Both the position numbers and the translations under genes were made by a program. Positions 38,038 through 47,638 of a DNA stretch of 55,266 bases are shown in pieces (the first letter of the stretch is position 1; the number at the start of each line of letters is the position of its first letter). Location: the NCBI GenBank assembly GCA_002813895.1, contig CP024914.1, forward strand, positions 1 through 55,266, in the 5' to 3' direction. This DNA is from Cyanobacterium sp. HL-69. Lineage in GTDB: Bacteria; Cyanobacteriota; Cyanobacteriia; Cyanobacteriales; Cyanobacteriaceae. The notes below the pieces were generated by a model. It did no database searches and was not told the DNA's origin. It saw nothing but the letters and a program-made list of their open reading frames with translations.

Positions 38038-41008
38038 GCAATTAATAATTGCTCTAAACCAGCAATTCTTTGAGAAAGATCGAGCTTAAAAGTACCATAA
38101 GGATTAACGTGACTGAAAATTAAAGGAGTAATCGCTCTTTTATCAATTTCAGTGAGTTGTTGTTGCCATTGATCCTGTTTTAATATTTTTTGAATCATTA
38201 AAGTATTGACATAAACGAGACATATCTGCAACAAATGTAAAGATAAAACGGATAATTCCTGACTCTCCAAACGATTTGAGGCAAATTCTCCACCTTTACC
38301 ATAAAAAATAAAATCATTAACCCCATTCCAGCGTTCTACTACATTTAAACCTTCATTAATCTCCCTTCGTACATCCTCTGAACAAAGATATTGACATAGG
38401 AATATTGTTTTAATAGCTCGACCTAATTCAAGTAAAGCCAAATATGTAGGATGTTTAAAAGAATTTTTACTAAAACGTCTGAGAATAGCCTCAGTTTCTG
38501 CTGTCCCTAACCTTAAAGCTGTGGCATACTTCACCATCTGGTCATACTGTTGACGAATCAAATCCCAATTAATCGGACGGGTTAGAATCGGCTGTAAATG
38601 AGGATAAGCATTACTGACTTTGGTGAATGGACGATATAACTTCTGTACCTTAATTCGTTTTAATCGGGGCATCAACTGAAACCCCAACAAGTGAGTAAAG
38701 GCAAATGCTATTTCACTTTGACCATGACTATCAACATAGTTTTTCTGCACATCCATATTAGTACAATGGCGTAATACCCCTTCAATCATAGCGGCAACCT
38801 CGCTACTAGAACAGGTTTGAGTTGTGAATAGATACAAGTCGATTTCCTCTCAACGTGCCAATAAATCATGACTCCTCGACCACCATAGCGTAAATGATAC
38901 TGGGTCATCAGGTTTTGATCATAAGCTCCAAAATGTTTGCTATCACTAGCACAAGTAGTTGTTCCCTCTCCCCAGACATGAGGATTACGAATCTCAAAAA
39001 TGGCATTAATGACATCCCCAATGGCACTTCTTAGCTGATCTTTATGGATGTAGCGACGACGTACATAGAGCAAATCTTGATATTTTTCACCATTTATACC
39101 TGTATTAATTCTTTTTAACCCGGTATTAGTTCCCATACCATAAATACATAGTAACAATCGCTTTTGCAATGAAACTCTATCAATAATCTCCCTTGTACCC
39201 ATGGTTTTGAAGTTACGAGTAAAATCAACTCTTAAATCTGTCTCCTTGAGAATATCTAAAAGACTGGTATTCGCCCAAGTTTCATTGATTTCAGCCTTAA
39301 GTCGATTCAGATTTATTGGTTCAGGTACTGCTTCAAAAGGACTAAGTCTAATCAGTCCATTTCCTTTACTGATAATGGCAACATTTTTATTTTTTGGCAT
39401 CCCTTGATCCAACTTATCCAATCCTTCTGCCATTTCTTGTTGTAACTTGGAAATAAAAGTTTCTACATCCTCGGGAAGAGTTAGAGCTTGGTAGTAAATT
39501 TGACGGTATTGTTCAAAATCTGTAGGTAAATCATGATCTGGATTACCATAACGTGATGCACCAACTACCCAAATTTCTTTACAACTGAGTCTTTCTCTAA
39601 GGGCTTGTAAAACACTTATTTCATAGTTAATCCGGTTAATTCGTTCGTTTCCGTCTTTATCAGTTTCCAAAAGAATATCTTTCCAACCACTTTTGACAAC
39701 TCCATCAATGGGTATTTCTTCTGTGACATCATAATATTTGGACTTACTTTCTGTGTATTTTTTGAGTAATTCTAAAGATTTAATCACAGGGCGATGAATG
39801 TCATTATTAGAGCGAAATTTTAATACAGATAGAAAAATGGGAATCATCCGACGGTAGTGATTGGCAAAGGATGCACGCATTACTTTATGAACTCTTTGGC
39901 GATAGGCTATACCTGTAGCTTTGTACTCAGTGACCAAATCTTTGAGAGTTTTTTGAGAAACGACTGGATAGATTACTTTTTCTATTATTCCTTCTGGTTC
40001 AGCGGCGGCTACTTCAGCAATACGGAATAAGATGTTGGTTTTTCCTGTTACAAGTTGAAAATCGGCGACTAATTCTTTGTTAATACGTCTTTCTGCTCTT
40101 GTACCTATACGTTTGATAATGTTTATTAGTAGCTCGATCAGATTGTCCGTAATTTCTTGAGTGCGTTCCACAAGGAAGGCACTCATTAAAGTGTAGCGAA
40201 TAGATGATGGATGTTGCCGTAAATGATAAGGGGTTTCAGTTGCTGCTCTATGACGGTAATTTTTTATTAGTTTTGGTGAAATTCCCTCAAATAAATCAGA
40301 AGGTAAACCTACACTTATAATTCGTTTGAGTTTTTCAATTTCTGTTAAGAAAGTGCCTAAACCTACAGGACCTGGATCTGTTTTAAGAAAGGCAAAGTCA
40401 GATATTTTAAATGTAGATGAATCTGATGAGGTAGTTTTATTTTCTTCAATTGATGTGTTTAATATGATGTCAATTTCAGTTATAGTTTCAGCTGATAATT
40501 TAGTAAATATTTGATTACAAAAGTTACTTTCATATTGATTTACGGTGCGACGAATTAAACGTTCTAATTGTTTTGTTGTTGGAGGTTCAATTTGTAATAG
40601 GCGAAATCTTTGATATATTTCTTCTTTCAGTGCTTCAAATCTTTGCTTAAACGGTAAAATATGAACCATTAACCAGTCCGATGCTTCAGATGAATCTGAT
40701 AATGTAGCTGTCCGAAATCCAAACAATTCACGAATTTCAGCACGATGATTTTTGATGGTACGTCCTTGCCAATTATATTGAGAATATAATGAAGAATTTA
40801 TTTCTAGTTGTAACCCAATGTAGTCAATAATTGTTTGCGGTATTTCAGCCCTATCATCTGGAAAACGAGCCATTAATTGAAAATATTTAAGGAGAATTGC
40901 AAAGCCTATCTGCCCCGCACCTAGTTTCTTTTTGACTAGTTCTAATTCTTGGGGAACAAGAGTCCAATTTTCGACTAATTCCTGCGTGTTCCAATCGAGC
41001 TTTACCAA
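38034..41008 (-). pseudogene. tnpA: Tn3-family transposase with a single-base frameshift
   Basis: The N-terminal 740 codons (from 41008) and the C-terminal part (to 38034) are in different frames; the shift lies at an AAA run (complement of 38816-38818). Adding one A gives 992 codons, normal for Tn3 TnpA. The DDE residues are in [21 protein letters not shown] and the [10 protein letters not shown] region. The joint should read [17 protein letters not shown]. Either the gene is dead, the run slips, or the sequence has an error there. Confidence 0.9.
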
Positions 41009-41693
41009 AATATGTTTCTCCTTGTAAGTTAATCTTGACCAGAAAAAAGCATAAACGAATTTAGCCTTATAATTTTACCTAATTTTAAATGTACATCAAG
41101 ACATTTTTGTCAACTATTGTTCGTTTAATACATTAGATATACTTATATTTGCTCCATGAAAATAGAATTTTTGTATTGTCAAGAAAAAATCTCTGAAATC
41201 TATGATTAACAAGCATTTCATTCATAGATTGCCCCTGGTTGCACGAACCTTCTATTTAGGCCTAGATCGTTTTGCGGGAATTATTCCAGGGTGGAAAATT
41301 CCTAAGTTTCAATCGAAAATGACGGCTCATCAGATAGGTTTAAAAACTGATTTTTTTGGGGATGCTTTATTAAGTTTGAGGAAGGATAATCGTTTTTATC
41401 ACTATGCTAAATCTCATACTAATTTTATTTCTAAGGTATCTATAAGAGATGAAAATGCAATTTTAAAAAGTGCTTCTGGTTTTTTGAAAATACTTTATCC
41501 TAGCCTTAATTTAACAACGGAGGAGTATTTATTTAATTGTTTAAAACCTGCCCGAGAGTTACGGCAGAATATTCATGGTTTACTGTACAATCTGGATGAT
41601 GAATTTAAACAGTATGAGAGGGATATTATTGTTGATGTGATGTAGGGGTTAAATTCTTATTAATATATTGCTTAATATGGAGATTATTATACA

Positions 41694-43310
41694 TTGAAAA
41701 TATACGATTTACTACTTAACAGTAAACAGAATAAATTAGAGTACTTATTAAGTATTCCTATATTTAATCTTTTAAAATTATCGGATAAAAATTTAACTAA
41801 CGAAGAACAGTTGATAGAGGCATTACTTACTCTATATACTCCAGAAGAGTTATTAAGATCTAAATATCATAGAGATTTAATAATAGAATTTCTTACCCCT
41901 GAACAAGCCAATATTTTAGCCACTGTTTGGGATGCACCCCATGATAAAGATGTATATAAAAGACTAAAAAAAGTAGCCATCAAACAAAACTCGGAGGCAG
42001 AAAAATATTTATTTAATTTCTTTGAAATTCCTGTTTATCGTCAAACAAATATTACTGTAGAAAAATCCTCTTTTGTCGAAATTAGTCCTCAATATCCTTT
42101 GTTCAATCATCAAAGAAATGCCGCTCAAAGGGTGCAAAAATATTTATATGATCCTCCCTATCGAGGACTTTTGCATATGCCTACAGGGGCAGGAAAGACC
42201 CGTACAGCGATGAATATTATTGCGGATCATCTGCGGAATAATGAACCTACTTTGGTGGTTTGGTTGGCGTATAGTGAGGAGTTGTGCGAACAGGCTGTTA
42301 ATGAGTTTGAAAAGGCTTGGGGGTATTTGGGCGATCGCCCTTTAACTGTTTATCGATTTTGGGGAGAGCATGATTTAGCCATAGAAGAAGTAAACGATGG
42401 CTTTGTGGTAGCAGGATTGAGTAAAACCTATAACGCCCTCAAAAAAAGTATCCGCTTTATCAATCAATTGGGGGTGCGTACCTCCTTTGTGATTATCGAT
42501 GAAGCTCATCAGGCGATCGCCCATACCTATAAATTAGTGCTAGATAGCCTCGTCATTCCCTACGAAAAAACCGCCCTACTCGGATTAACCGCCACCCCTG
42601 GACGCACATGGGCAGAAATTGATCAAGATGCCCAACTAGCAAATTTTTTCGCCCAACAAAAAGTAACCCTCGAAATAGAAGGTTATGATAACCCCGTGGA
42701 TTACCTCGTAGAACAACAATACCTCGCCCAAGCCATTCATCGCCCCCTATTTTATGACAGTGTCTTGACACTTACCCCCAAAGACATCCGACGCATTAAC
42801 CAAGATTTGGATATTCCCCCCTACATTCTCCATCGATTAGAAGAAGACGAACAACGTAACCTCCGCATCATTCTTGAACTAGAAGCCCTAACCCACCGTC
42901 ATCATCGCATTATCGTCTTCGCCATCTCCGTTAACCATGCTCAAATCCTCACCGCTGTTTTAAAGTTGAGAGGGTATAGTGCGATCGCCCTTACAGGAAA
43001 AACCCCGAAACCAGAAAGAGAGGCAATTATCAAGAGTTTCAAAGACGACAACCCCGAACCACAAATATTATGTAACTACGGCGTATTAACCACTGGATTC
43101 GATGCACCAAAAACCAGTGCCGCCGTTATCGCCCGTCCCACCAAATCCCTTGTACTGTATAGCCAAATGGTAGGACGAGCTATTCGAGGACTCAAAGCAG
43201 GAGGCAACGCTACCGCCGAAATTATCACCGTAGTCGATAGTCAAATGCCCGGTTTTGGGTCTGTGTCAGATGCTTTTAACAATTGGGAAGACGTTTGGAG
43301 GAAAAACTAA
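41694..43310 (+). CDS. DEAH-box SF2 helicase
   Basis: 538 aa. Motifs: MPTGAGKTRTA (Walker A), FVIIDEAHQAIAH (DEAH), GLTATPGR (motif III), YGVLTTGFDAP and SQMVGRAIRG (motif VI). The N-terminal ~140 residues are a cluster-specific extension. Start is TTG at 41694 with GGAG upstream. The stop overlaps the start of the GHKL ATPase gene (TAATG), so both are coupled. It begins 48 bp after the brxL stop. Confidence 0.9.
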   Translation: MKIYDLLLNSKQNKLEYLLSIPIFNLLKLSDKNLTNEEQLIEALLTLYTPEELLRSKYHRDLIIEFLTPEQANILATVWDAPHDKDVYKRLKKVAIKQNSEAEKYLFNFFEIPVYRQTNITVEKSSFVEISPQYPLFNHQRNAAQRVQKYLYDPPYRGLLHMPTGAGKTRTAMNIIADHLRNNEPTLVVWLAYSEELCEQAVNEFEKAWGYLGDRPLTVYRFWGEHDLAIEEVNDGFVVAGLSKTYNALKKSIRFINQLGVRTSFVIIDEAHQAIAHTYKLVLDSLVIPYEKTALLGLTATPGRTWAEIDQDAQLANFFAQQKVTLEIEGYDNPVDYLVEQQYLAQAIHRPLFYDSVLTLTPKDIRRINQDLDIPPYILHRLEEDEQRNLRIILELEALTHRHHRIIVFAISVNHAQILTAVLKLRGYSAIALTGKTPKPEREAIIKSFKDDNPEPQILCNYGVLTTGFDAPKTSAAVIARPTKSLVLYSQMVGRAIRGLKAGGNATAEIITVVDSQMPGFGSVSDAFNNWEDVWRKN

Positions 43311-45133
43311 TGAATAAACCCCATGATATAGTTCCAGCACATCTAGCCGTTCAAGCCATGCGCGATAACGGTTATAAAAATGCCGCCTATGCCATCGCCG
43401 AGTTGATGGATAATGCTATTCAAGCAGGCGCATCCCAAGTTGAATTACTCTGTGGGCAAAGGATGAAACAATTAACATCCCGCAAAAGCTCCCATATCGA
43501 ACAAATCGCCGTTTTAGACAATGGTTGCGGTATGGATGCCACCGTTTTACGTCTAGCCCTGCAATTTGGTAACGGTACTCACCTAGACAAAGATCAACAT
43601 ACTGGCATCGGGCGCTTTGGTATGGGTTTACCCTCATCATCGATTTCTCAATGTCAAAGAGTTGATGTTTGGTCATGGCAAAATGGAGTAGAAAATGCCC
43701 TTTATACTTACCTTGACCTCGATGAAATCAAAACCCGTCAATTAAACGAAGTACCCGAACCTATTCCGAAATCTGTACCCCATAGATGGCTAAAAGTAGG
43801 GCAAAGTTTTGGTTATAGTGGCACATTAGTAGTATGGTCAAAAATTGACCGTTGTATGTGGCGCACAGGTAAAACCATCATTGAGCATTCCGAGTTACTC
43901 ATTGGTAGAATGTATCGTAAATTCTTGGAACATGACCGAGTTAAGATACGAATGTATGCCTTTGATTTAGATACCCATGGGGAAATCTTGGAAAAATATG
44001 CCCTACCAAATGATCCTCTATATTTGATGAGTAAAACATCTTGCCCTCCTCCTTTTGATAATCAACCCATGTTTCAGCTATGGGAAGGAGATGTAAATCC
44101 AGAGATTACCTTTATTATCAATTTTCAAGGAAAAGATCATGAAGTGAAACTTCGTATTGCTTATGCCACCGAAGAAGCGAGGAAAAGTGAAAATGGTAAA
44201 CTACCAGGGGCATTACCTCACGGAAAACACGCTGCTAAAAATGTGGGGATTTCTGTAGTTCGGGCAGGACGAGAATTGGAATTAGATCAAACTTTGGTTA
44301 ATACTTATGATCCTACAGAGAGATGGTGGGGGGTAGAAGTGGAGTTTCCGCCCTCCCTTGATGATATTTTTGGGGTGACTAATAATAAACAATCTGCTCG
44401 TAATTTTGCTGAAGTTTTAGCCCTTGATATAGAATCCCTTTTAGAAAATGGTAAGACTATTACTCAGTTAAAAGAAGAATTAAGAGAAGATCAAGATCCT
44501 AAATTACCACTACTCGATTTAGCTGACAAAATTAATTCAATCCTAAGTCTTATTAGAAGGTTGATTAAAGATCAAACTAAGGGCGATCGCACTTCTGGCT
44601 TAAAACGTCACGAAAACTATAAACCCCAAAAGGCTGCCACCTATATCACCAAAGAAAGACAAAACAACGGTTATACAGGAGAAAGCGATAAAGATGAACA
44701 ATTACCCAAACAGCAAAGAAAACAAGCTATCCAAGAAACACTAATAGAAGAAGGAATGCCTCCCACCCAAGCGGAATTACTCGCCGCCACCACCGTCGAT
44801 GATGGCTTAAAATATACCTTTGTAGAAGCCTCCCTCGATACCCCGGCTTTTTTCTCCGTCAAACCCAAAGGAGGTGCAATCATCGTCACCCTTAATACCA
44901 AACACCCCGCTTATCAAAACCTTGTGGAAGTTTTAGAGGATAACATTGAAGATGCCGATATAGATACCTTACGCAGTCGTTTAGCTAATTCCTTAGATGC
45001 TCTCAAATTACTCTTGATGGCGTGGGCAAGATACGAAGATGAACAACCCGAAGGAATACGCAAACAAAATGCTCAAGATGCCCGTATTGACTGGGGCAGA
45101 TTAGCTCGACGATTCTTAGAAAATGAGGAATAA
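43310..45133 (+). CDS. GHKL (Hsp90/MutL-type) ATPase
   Basis: 607 aa. The Bergerat fold is clear: AELMDNAIQAGA (Glu31/Asn35), VLDNGCGMD and GIGRFGMGLPSSSIS. The rest is a transducer-like beta region and a charged helical C-terminus. GHKL ATPases clamp on DNA or remodel partners. The ATG shares an A with the helicase stop; GGAGG precedes it. It was started at 43310 because this matches the conserved N-terminus (MNKPHDIVPAHLAV). Confidence 0.88.
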   Translation: MNKPHDIVPAHLAVQAMRDNGYKNAAYAIAELMDNAIQAGASQVELLCGQRMKQLTSRKSSHIEQIAVLDNGCGMDATVLRLALQFGNGTHLDKDQHTGIGRFGMGLPSSSISQCQRVDVWSWQNGVENALYTYLDLDEIKTRQLNEVPEPIPKSVPHRWLKVGQSFGYSGTLVVWSKIDRCMWRTGKTIIEHSELLIGRMYRKFLEHDRVKIRMYAFDLDTHGEILEKYALPNDPLYLMSKTSCPPPFDNQPMFQLWEGDVNPEITFIINFQGKDHEVKLRIAYATEEARKSENGKLPGALPHGKHAAKNVGISVVRAGRELELDQTLVNTYDPTERWWGVEVEFPPSLDDIFGVTNNKQSARNFAEVLALDIESLLENGKTITQLKEELREDQDPKLPLLDLADKINSILSLIRRLIKDQTKGDRTSGLKRHENYKPQKAATYITKERQNNGYTGESDKDEQLPKQQRKQAIQETLIEEGMPPTQAELLAATTVDDGLKYTFVEASLDTPAFFSVKPKGGAIIVTLNTKHPAYQNLVEVLEDNIEDADIDTLRSRLANSLDALKLLLMAWARYEDEQPEGIRKQNAQDARIDWGRLARRFLENEE

Positions 45134-45190
45134 TCATATATGGGTGGGTGTATCTCACCCAAAAACTTTAAAAATATCTTATGGCTAATT

Positions 45191-45520
45191 ATGAATAATT
45201 TAACCAAGAAAAAACAACAAATATTAACAACAGAAATTATTGTAAAAACATTAAAAAATCAAAGTGATTTTTTTGATAAATATGATATAAAAACTTTCGC
45301 CCTATTTGGTTCAACCGCCAGAAATGAAGCCACAGAAAATAGTGATCTTGATTTTTTAGTGGAGTTTAATCATTCAGCAACATTAGATGGCTATATGAAT
45401 TTAAAATTTTATCTTGAAGAATTATTCAATAAATCCGTAGATTTAGTTACATTAAAATCAATTAAACCTATCATTAAAAATTTTATCTTAGCTGAAGCAA
45501 TTTATGTCAAGAAATCTTAA
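45191..45520 (+). CDS. mntA: MNT-type nucleotidyltransferase antitoxin, second pair
   Basis: 109 aa. ALFGSTARNEATENSDLDFL has the GS and DxD signature. Start at MNNLTKKKQQ (45191); the frame is open from 45140. It overlaps the following HEPN gene by 17 bp. The sequence differs strongly from the pair at 32779, so it is an independent module rather than a recent duplicate. Confidence 0.86.
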   Translation: MNNLTKKKQQILTTEIIVKTLKNQSDFFDKYDIKTFALFGSTARNEATENSDLDFLVEFNHSATLDGYMNLKFYLEELFNKSVDLVTLKSIKPIIKNFILAEAIYVKKS

Positions 45521-45848
45521 ACTTTATCTTAATGATATACTTAGTAGTATCAAAAAAATACAATTATATACTGAAAATATAACAGAATCACAATTATTAG
45601 AAGATGAAAAAACATTAGATGCTGTGACTCATAATTTAATGATTATTGGAGAAGCTACTAAAAATATTCCTTCTGAAATAAGACAAGAATATAAATATAT
45701 CCAATGGAAACAAATTATTGGTTTAAGAAACATTATTGCTCATACTTATTTTTCTTTAGATTACGAAATCATTTGGGATATTGTAAGCAATAAAAAGCTA
45801 GATGAATTTAAACAGGTGATTTTAGTTATTTTAAAAAAACAAATATAG
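45504..45848 (+). CDS. hepT: HEPN toxin (HepT-like), second pair
   Basis: 114 aa, helical. The catalytic motif is GLRNIIAHTYF (Arg-x4-His) and NLMIIGEATKNIP is the conserved second helix. It sits between the GHKL ATPase and the PLD gene. Confidence 0.87.
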   Translation: MSRNLKLYLNDILSSIKKIQLYTENITESQLLEDEKTLDAVTHNLMIIGEATKNIPSEIRQEYKYIQWKQIIGLRNIIAHTYFSLDYEIIWDIVSNKKLDEFKQVILVILKKQI

Positions 45849-45886
45849 CAATTATCATGGTTACGGGGTACAAAACGATCCCCCTA

Positions 45887-45913
45887 AATCTCCCTTAATA
45901 AGGGGGACTTGAG
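45887..45913. repeat. Cyanobacterial REP-like palindrome
   Basis: TCCCCCTAAATCTCCCTTAA with the following TAAGGGGGA forms a stem of C- and G-runs around the TTAA. This resembles the widespread cyanobacterial repeat of this type. It may act as a terminator or mRNA end after the HEPN gene. Confidence 0.5.
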
Positions 45914-45959
45914 AATAATAAATGTATCTCATAATTATAAAAAATGCTATATATAATTT

Positions 45960-46892
45960 ATGAATTTTGGTCGTCAACTTAAAAACTTATGCAAAACAGC
46001 CGAAAATGAAATTATTTTAGTTGCTCCCTTTATCAAAAAATCAATCTTCAAAGAACTGTTAGAGTTGACTAATCCAGAAATAGAAATAACCTGTGTAACT
46101 CGTTGGCGTATTGAAGAAATTTTAACAGGAGTTAGTGATATAGAAATTTGGGAAACTATCAAATCTTTCCCTCAAGCTAGTTTATGGTTAAAAAATAATT
46201 TACACGCTAAATATTATCGAGTAGATAAACAATGCTTAATCGGTTCAGCAAATTTAACAGCAAATGCTCTAAATTGGTCAAAGACTCCTAATTTTGAGTT
46301 AATGATTTCTGTTGATTCAGATAATAATGAGTTAAAATATTTTGAGCATCAATTATTTGATAATTGTATTAAAGTAGATCAAGTATTGTTTAATTTATAT
46401 CAAAGTACGCTCGCAAAACAAAAAGAAGCAATACCCTTAAAAATAGATACTGATAATATATATGAATTAGATAATTATCATAATTCAGAAATAGATATAA
46501 TGTGGTTACCTAGTCTAAGAAATCCAGAAGATTTATATTTAGCTTATAAAAATAAATTTAGTCAATTAACTAAAGTTTCTTGGGAAAATGCCATCAAAGA
46601 TTTATCTATTTTTAAACTTCCTCAAAATCTTGATAAGCAAATATTTAATAATTATATTGGGCTTCAACTGTTAGAAAAAACTTTAATACAAAAAATAGAT
46701 AATTTTGTCATCATTCCTCGTAGATTTGGAGAAGTTTGTGACTATCTTCATCAACAAACAGAAGGATATATTAATAATATTAAAATAAAAGAACAATGGC
46801 AAACTTTAATGCGCTGGCTTCTATATTTTTTACCCTCACGTTATGGTTTATCTATACCAAACTACTCAGAAGTTTTTTATCGGCATTATTAA
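45960..46892 (+). CDS. PLD-fold protein with one HKD motif
   Basis: 310 aa. The phospholipase D/nuclease motif is NNLHAKYYRVDKQCLIGSAN (His-Lys-Asp and GSAN). Only one HKD is present, so a dimer would complete the site, as in PLD-type nucleases. The N-terminus (EIILVAPFIKKS) fits the fold. It lies in the defence operon and may be a nuclease or a DNA-end sensor. Confidence 0.83.
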   Translation: MNFGRQLKNLCKTAENEIILVAPFIKKSIFKELLELTNPEIEITCVTRWRIEEILTGVSDIEIWETIKSFPQASLWLKNNLHAKYYRVDKQCLIGSANLTANALNWSKTPNFELMISVDSDNNELKYFEHQLFDNCIKVDQVLFNLYQSTLAKQKEAIPLKIDTDNIYELDNYHNSEIDIMWLPSLRNPEDLYLAYKNKFSQLTKVSWENAIKDLSIFKLPQNLDKQIFNNYIGLQLLEKTLIQKIDNFVIIPRRFGEVCDYLHQQTEGYINNIKIKEQWQTLMRWLLYFLPSRYGLSIPNYSEVFYRHY

Positions 46893-46964
46893 CTAATTGA
46901 ATAACACTTGATGAGTTCTTCAAAATATGAACTATACTTAAGTTAGTCTATTAAACTAAGTTTG

Positions 46965-47204
46965 ATGAAGAATATAGTCAATATACACGAAGCAAAAACA
47001 CAACTTTCCAAACTCTTGTCTAGGGTTGAGAAAGGAGAAAAAATAATTATTGCTAATCGAGGAAAACCAGTAGCTTTTTTAAGCCCTTATATAGAATCAT
47101 CCCCAAATCAACGTACCCCCGGAAGATTAAAAGGGAAATTTACCGTGCCTGAAAGTTTTTATCGATGCGATGAAGAAATTATCAAGTTATTTGAAGGGGA
47201 ATAA
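46965..47204 (+). CDS. Phd/YefM-type antitoxin
   Basis: 79 aa from ATG 46965 (a TTG lies just before it). VNIHEAKTQLSKLLSRVEKG and IIIANRGKPVAFLSP are classical Phd/YefM features; the acidic tail would bind the PIN toxin. The next gene starts 2 bp after its stop. Confidence 0.9.
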   Translation: MKNIVNIHEAKTQLSKLLSRVEKGEKIIIANRGKPVAFLSPYIESSPNQRTPGRLKGKFTVPESFYRCDEEIIKLFEGE

Positions 47205-47206
47205 GA

Positions 47207-47593
47207 TTGAAAATATTATTAGATAGTCATTGCTGGTTATGGTGGTTATTTGAACCTGAAAAATTGAGTAAAATTGCCATAGAGACAATAAGTAGTAGTC
47301 AAAATGAATTATATTTGTCTGTAGCGAGTATTTGGGAAATGGGAATTAAGTTTAAGTTGGGTAAGTTAAATTTGCCTGTATCTCCAGAGATTTTAATTCC
47401 TCAACAAATGCAAATTGATAATATTTTTCCTTTATTTATTTCAGTTGATCATGCTATTACAGCATCTACTTTACCTTTGTATCATAAAGATCCTTTTGAT
47501 CGAATGTTAATCGGACAAAGTCAATTAGAATCCATGATAATCATAACTAATGATTCTGTTTTTAGTTCTTATGATGTTGATATTCTGTGGTAA
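47207..47593 (+). CDS. PIN-domain toxin
   Basis: 128 aa. Acidic PIN residues are in LLDSHCWLWW (Asp6), ASIWEMGIK and DPFDRMLIGQ, with ITNDSVF at the end. TTG start at 47207, with GAAGGGG upstream. Usual partner of Phd/YefM antitoxins in cyanobacteria. Confidence 0.9.
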   Translation: MKILLDSHCWLWWLFEPEKLSKIAIETISSSQNELYLSVASIWEMGIKFKLGKLNLPVSPEILIPQQMQIDNIFPLFISVDHAITASTLPLYHKDPFDRMLIGQSQLESMIIITNDSVFSSYDVDILW

Positions 47594-47638
47594 AAAAAAT
47601 TTCCTAAATAGTTAATGTCAACCATGAGAGAATAAAAA

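Larger units (their letters stand above)
37255..41262. mobile_element. 4008-bp Tn3-family transposon inside brxL
   Basis: 36-bp ends (37255-37290 and 41227-41262) are inverted with 34 matches (GGCCTAAATAGAAGGTTCGT at the outside). TAGATC is duplicated on both sides (37249-37254 and 41263-41268). It carries a tyrosine recombinase and a Tn3-type tnpA that converge with a 4-bp overlap. 37291-37437 probably holds the resolution site and recombinase promoter; it includes GTATAAT at about 37386. No passenger genes. Confidence 0.93.
36177..41645 (+). pseudogene. brxL: BrxL-like AAA+ protein split by a Tn3-family transposon
   Basis: Left part 36177-37254, right part 41269-41645. Joining them without the transposon and one copy of TAGATC gives a 485-codon frame crossing ...ALLDR|FAGIIPGWKIP, a conserved stretch of BrxL. 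Walker A is ELAPKGTGKSFF, Walker B is VTVLDEVQS. The C-terminus ends after the helical AAA+ lid (KILYPSLNLTTEEYLFNCL) and no Lon-type protease domain with Ser/Lys is seen. BrxL proteins form rings on DNA and are needed for BREX defence. Here the gene is inactive. Confidence 0.9.

Noticed and set aside
38034-38837. Separate 267-aa protein next to the transposase
   Set aside because: It is the C-terminal part of the Tn3 transposase (contains YVDSHGQSE) in the shifted frame, without a start of its own.
41202-41268. Start of an independent gene at 41202
   Set aside because: These codons are the transposon end; the true coding part from 41269 is the 3' piece of brxL.
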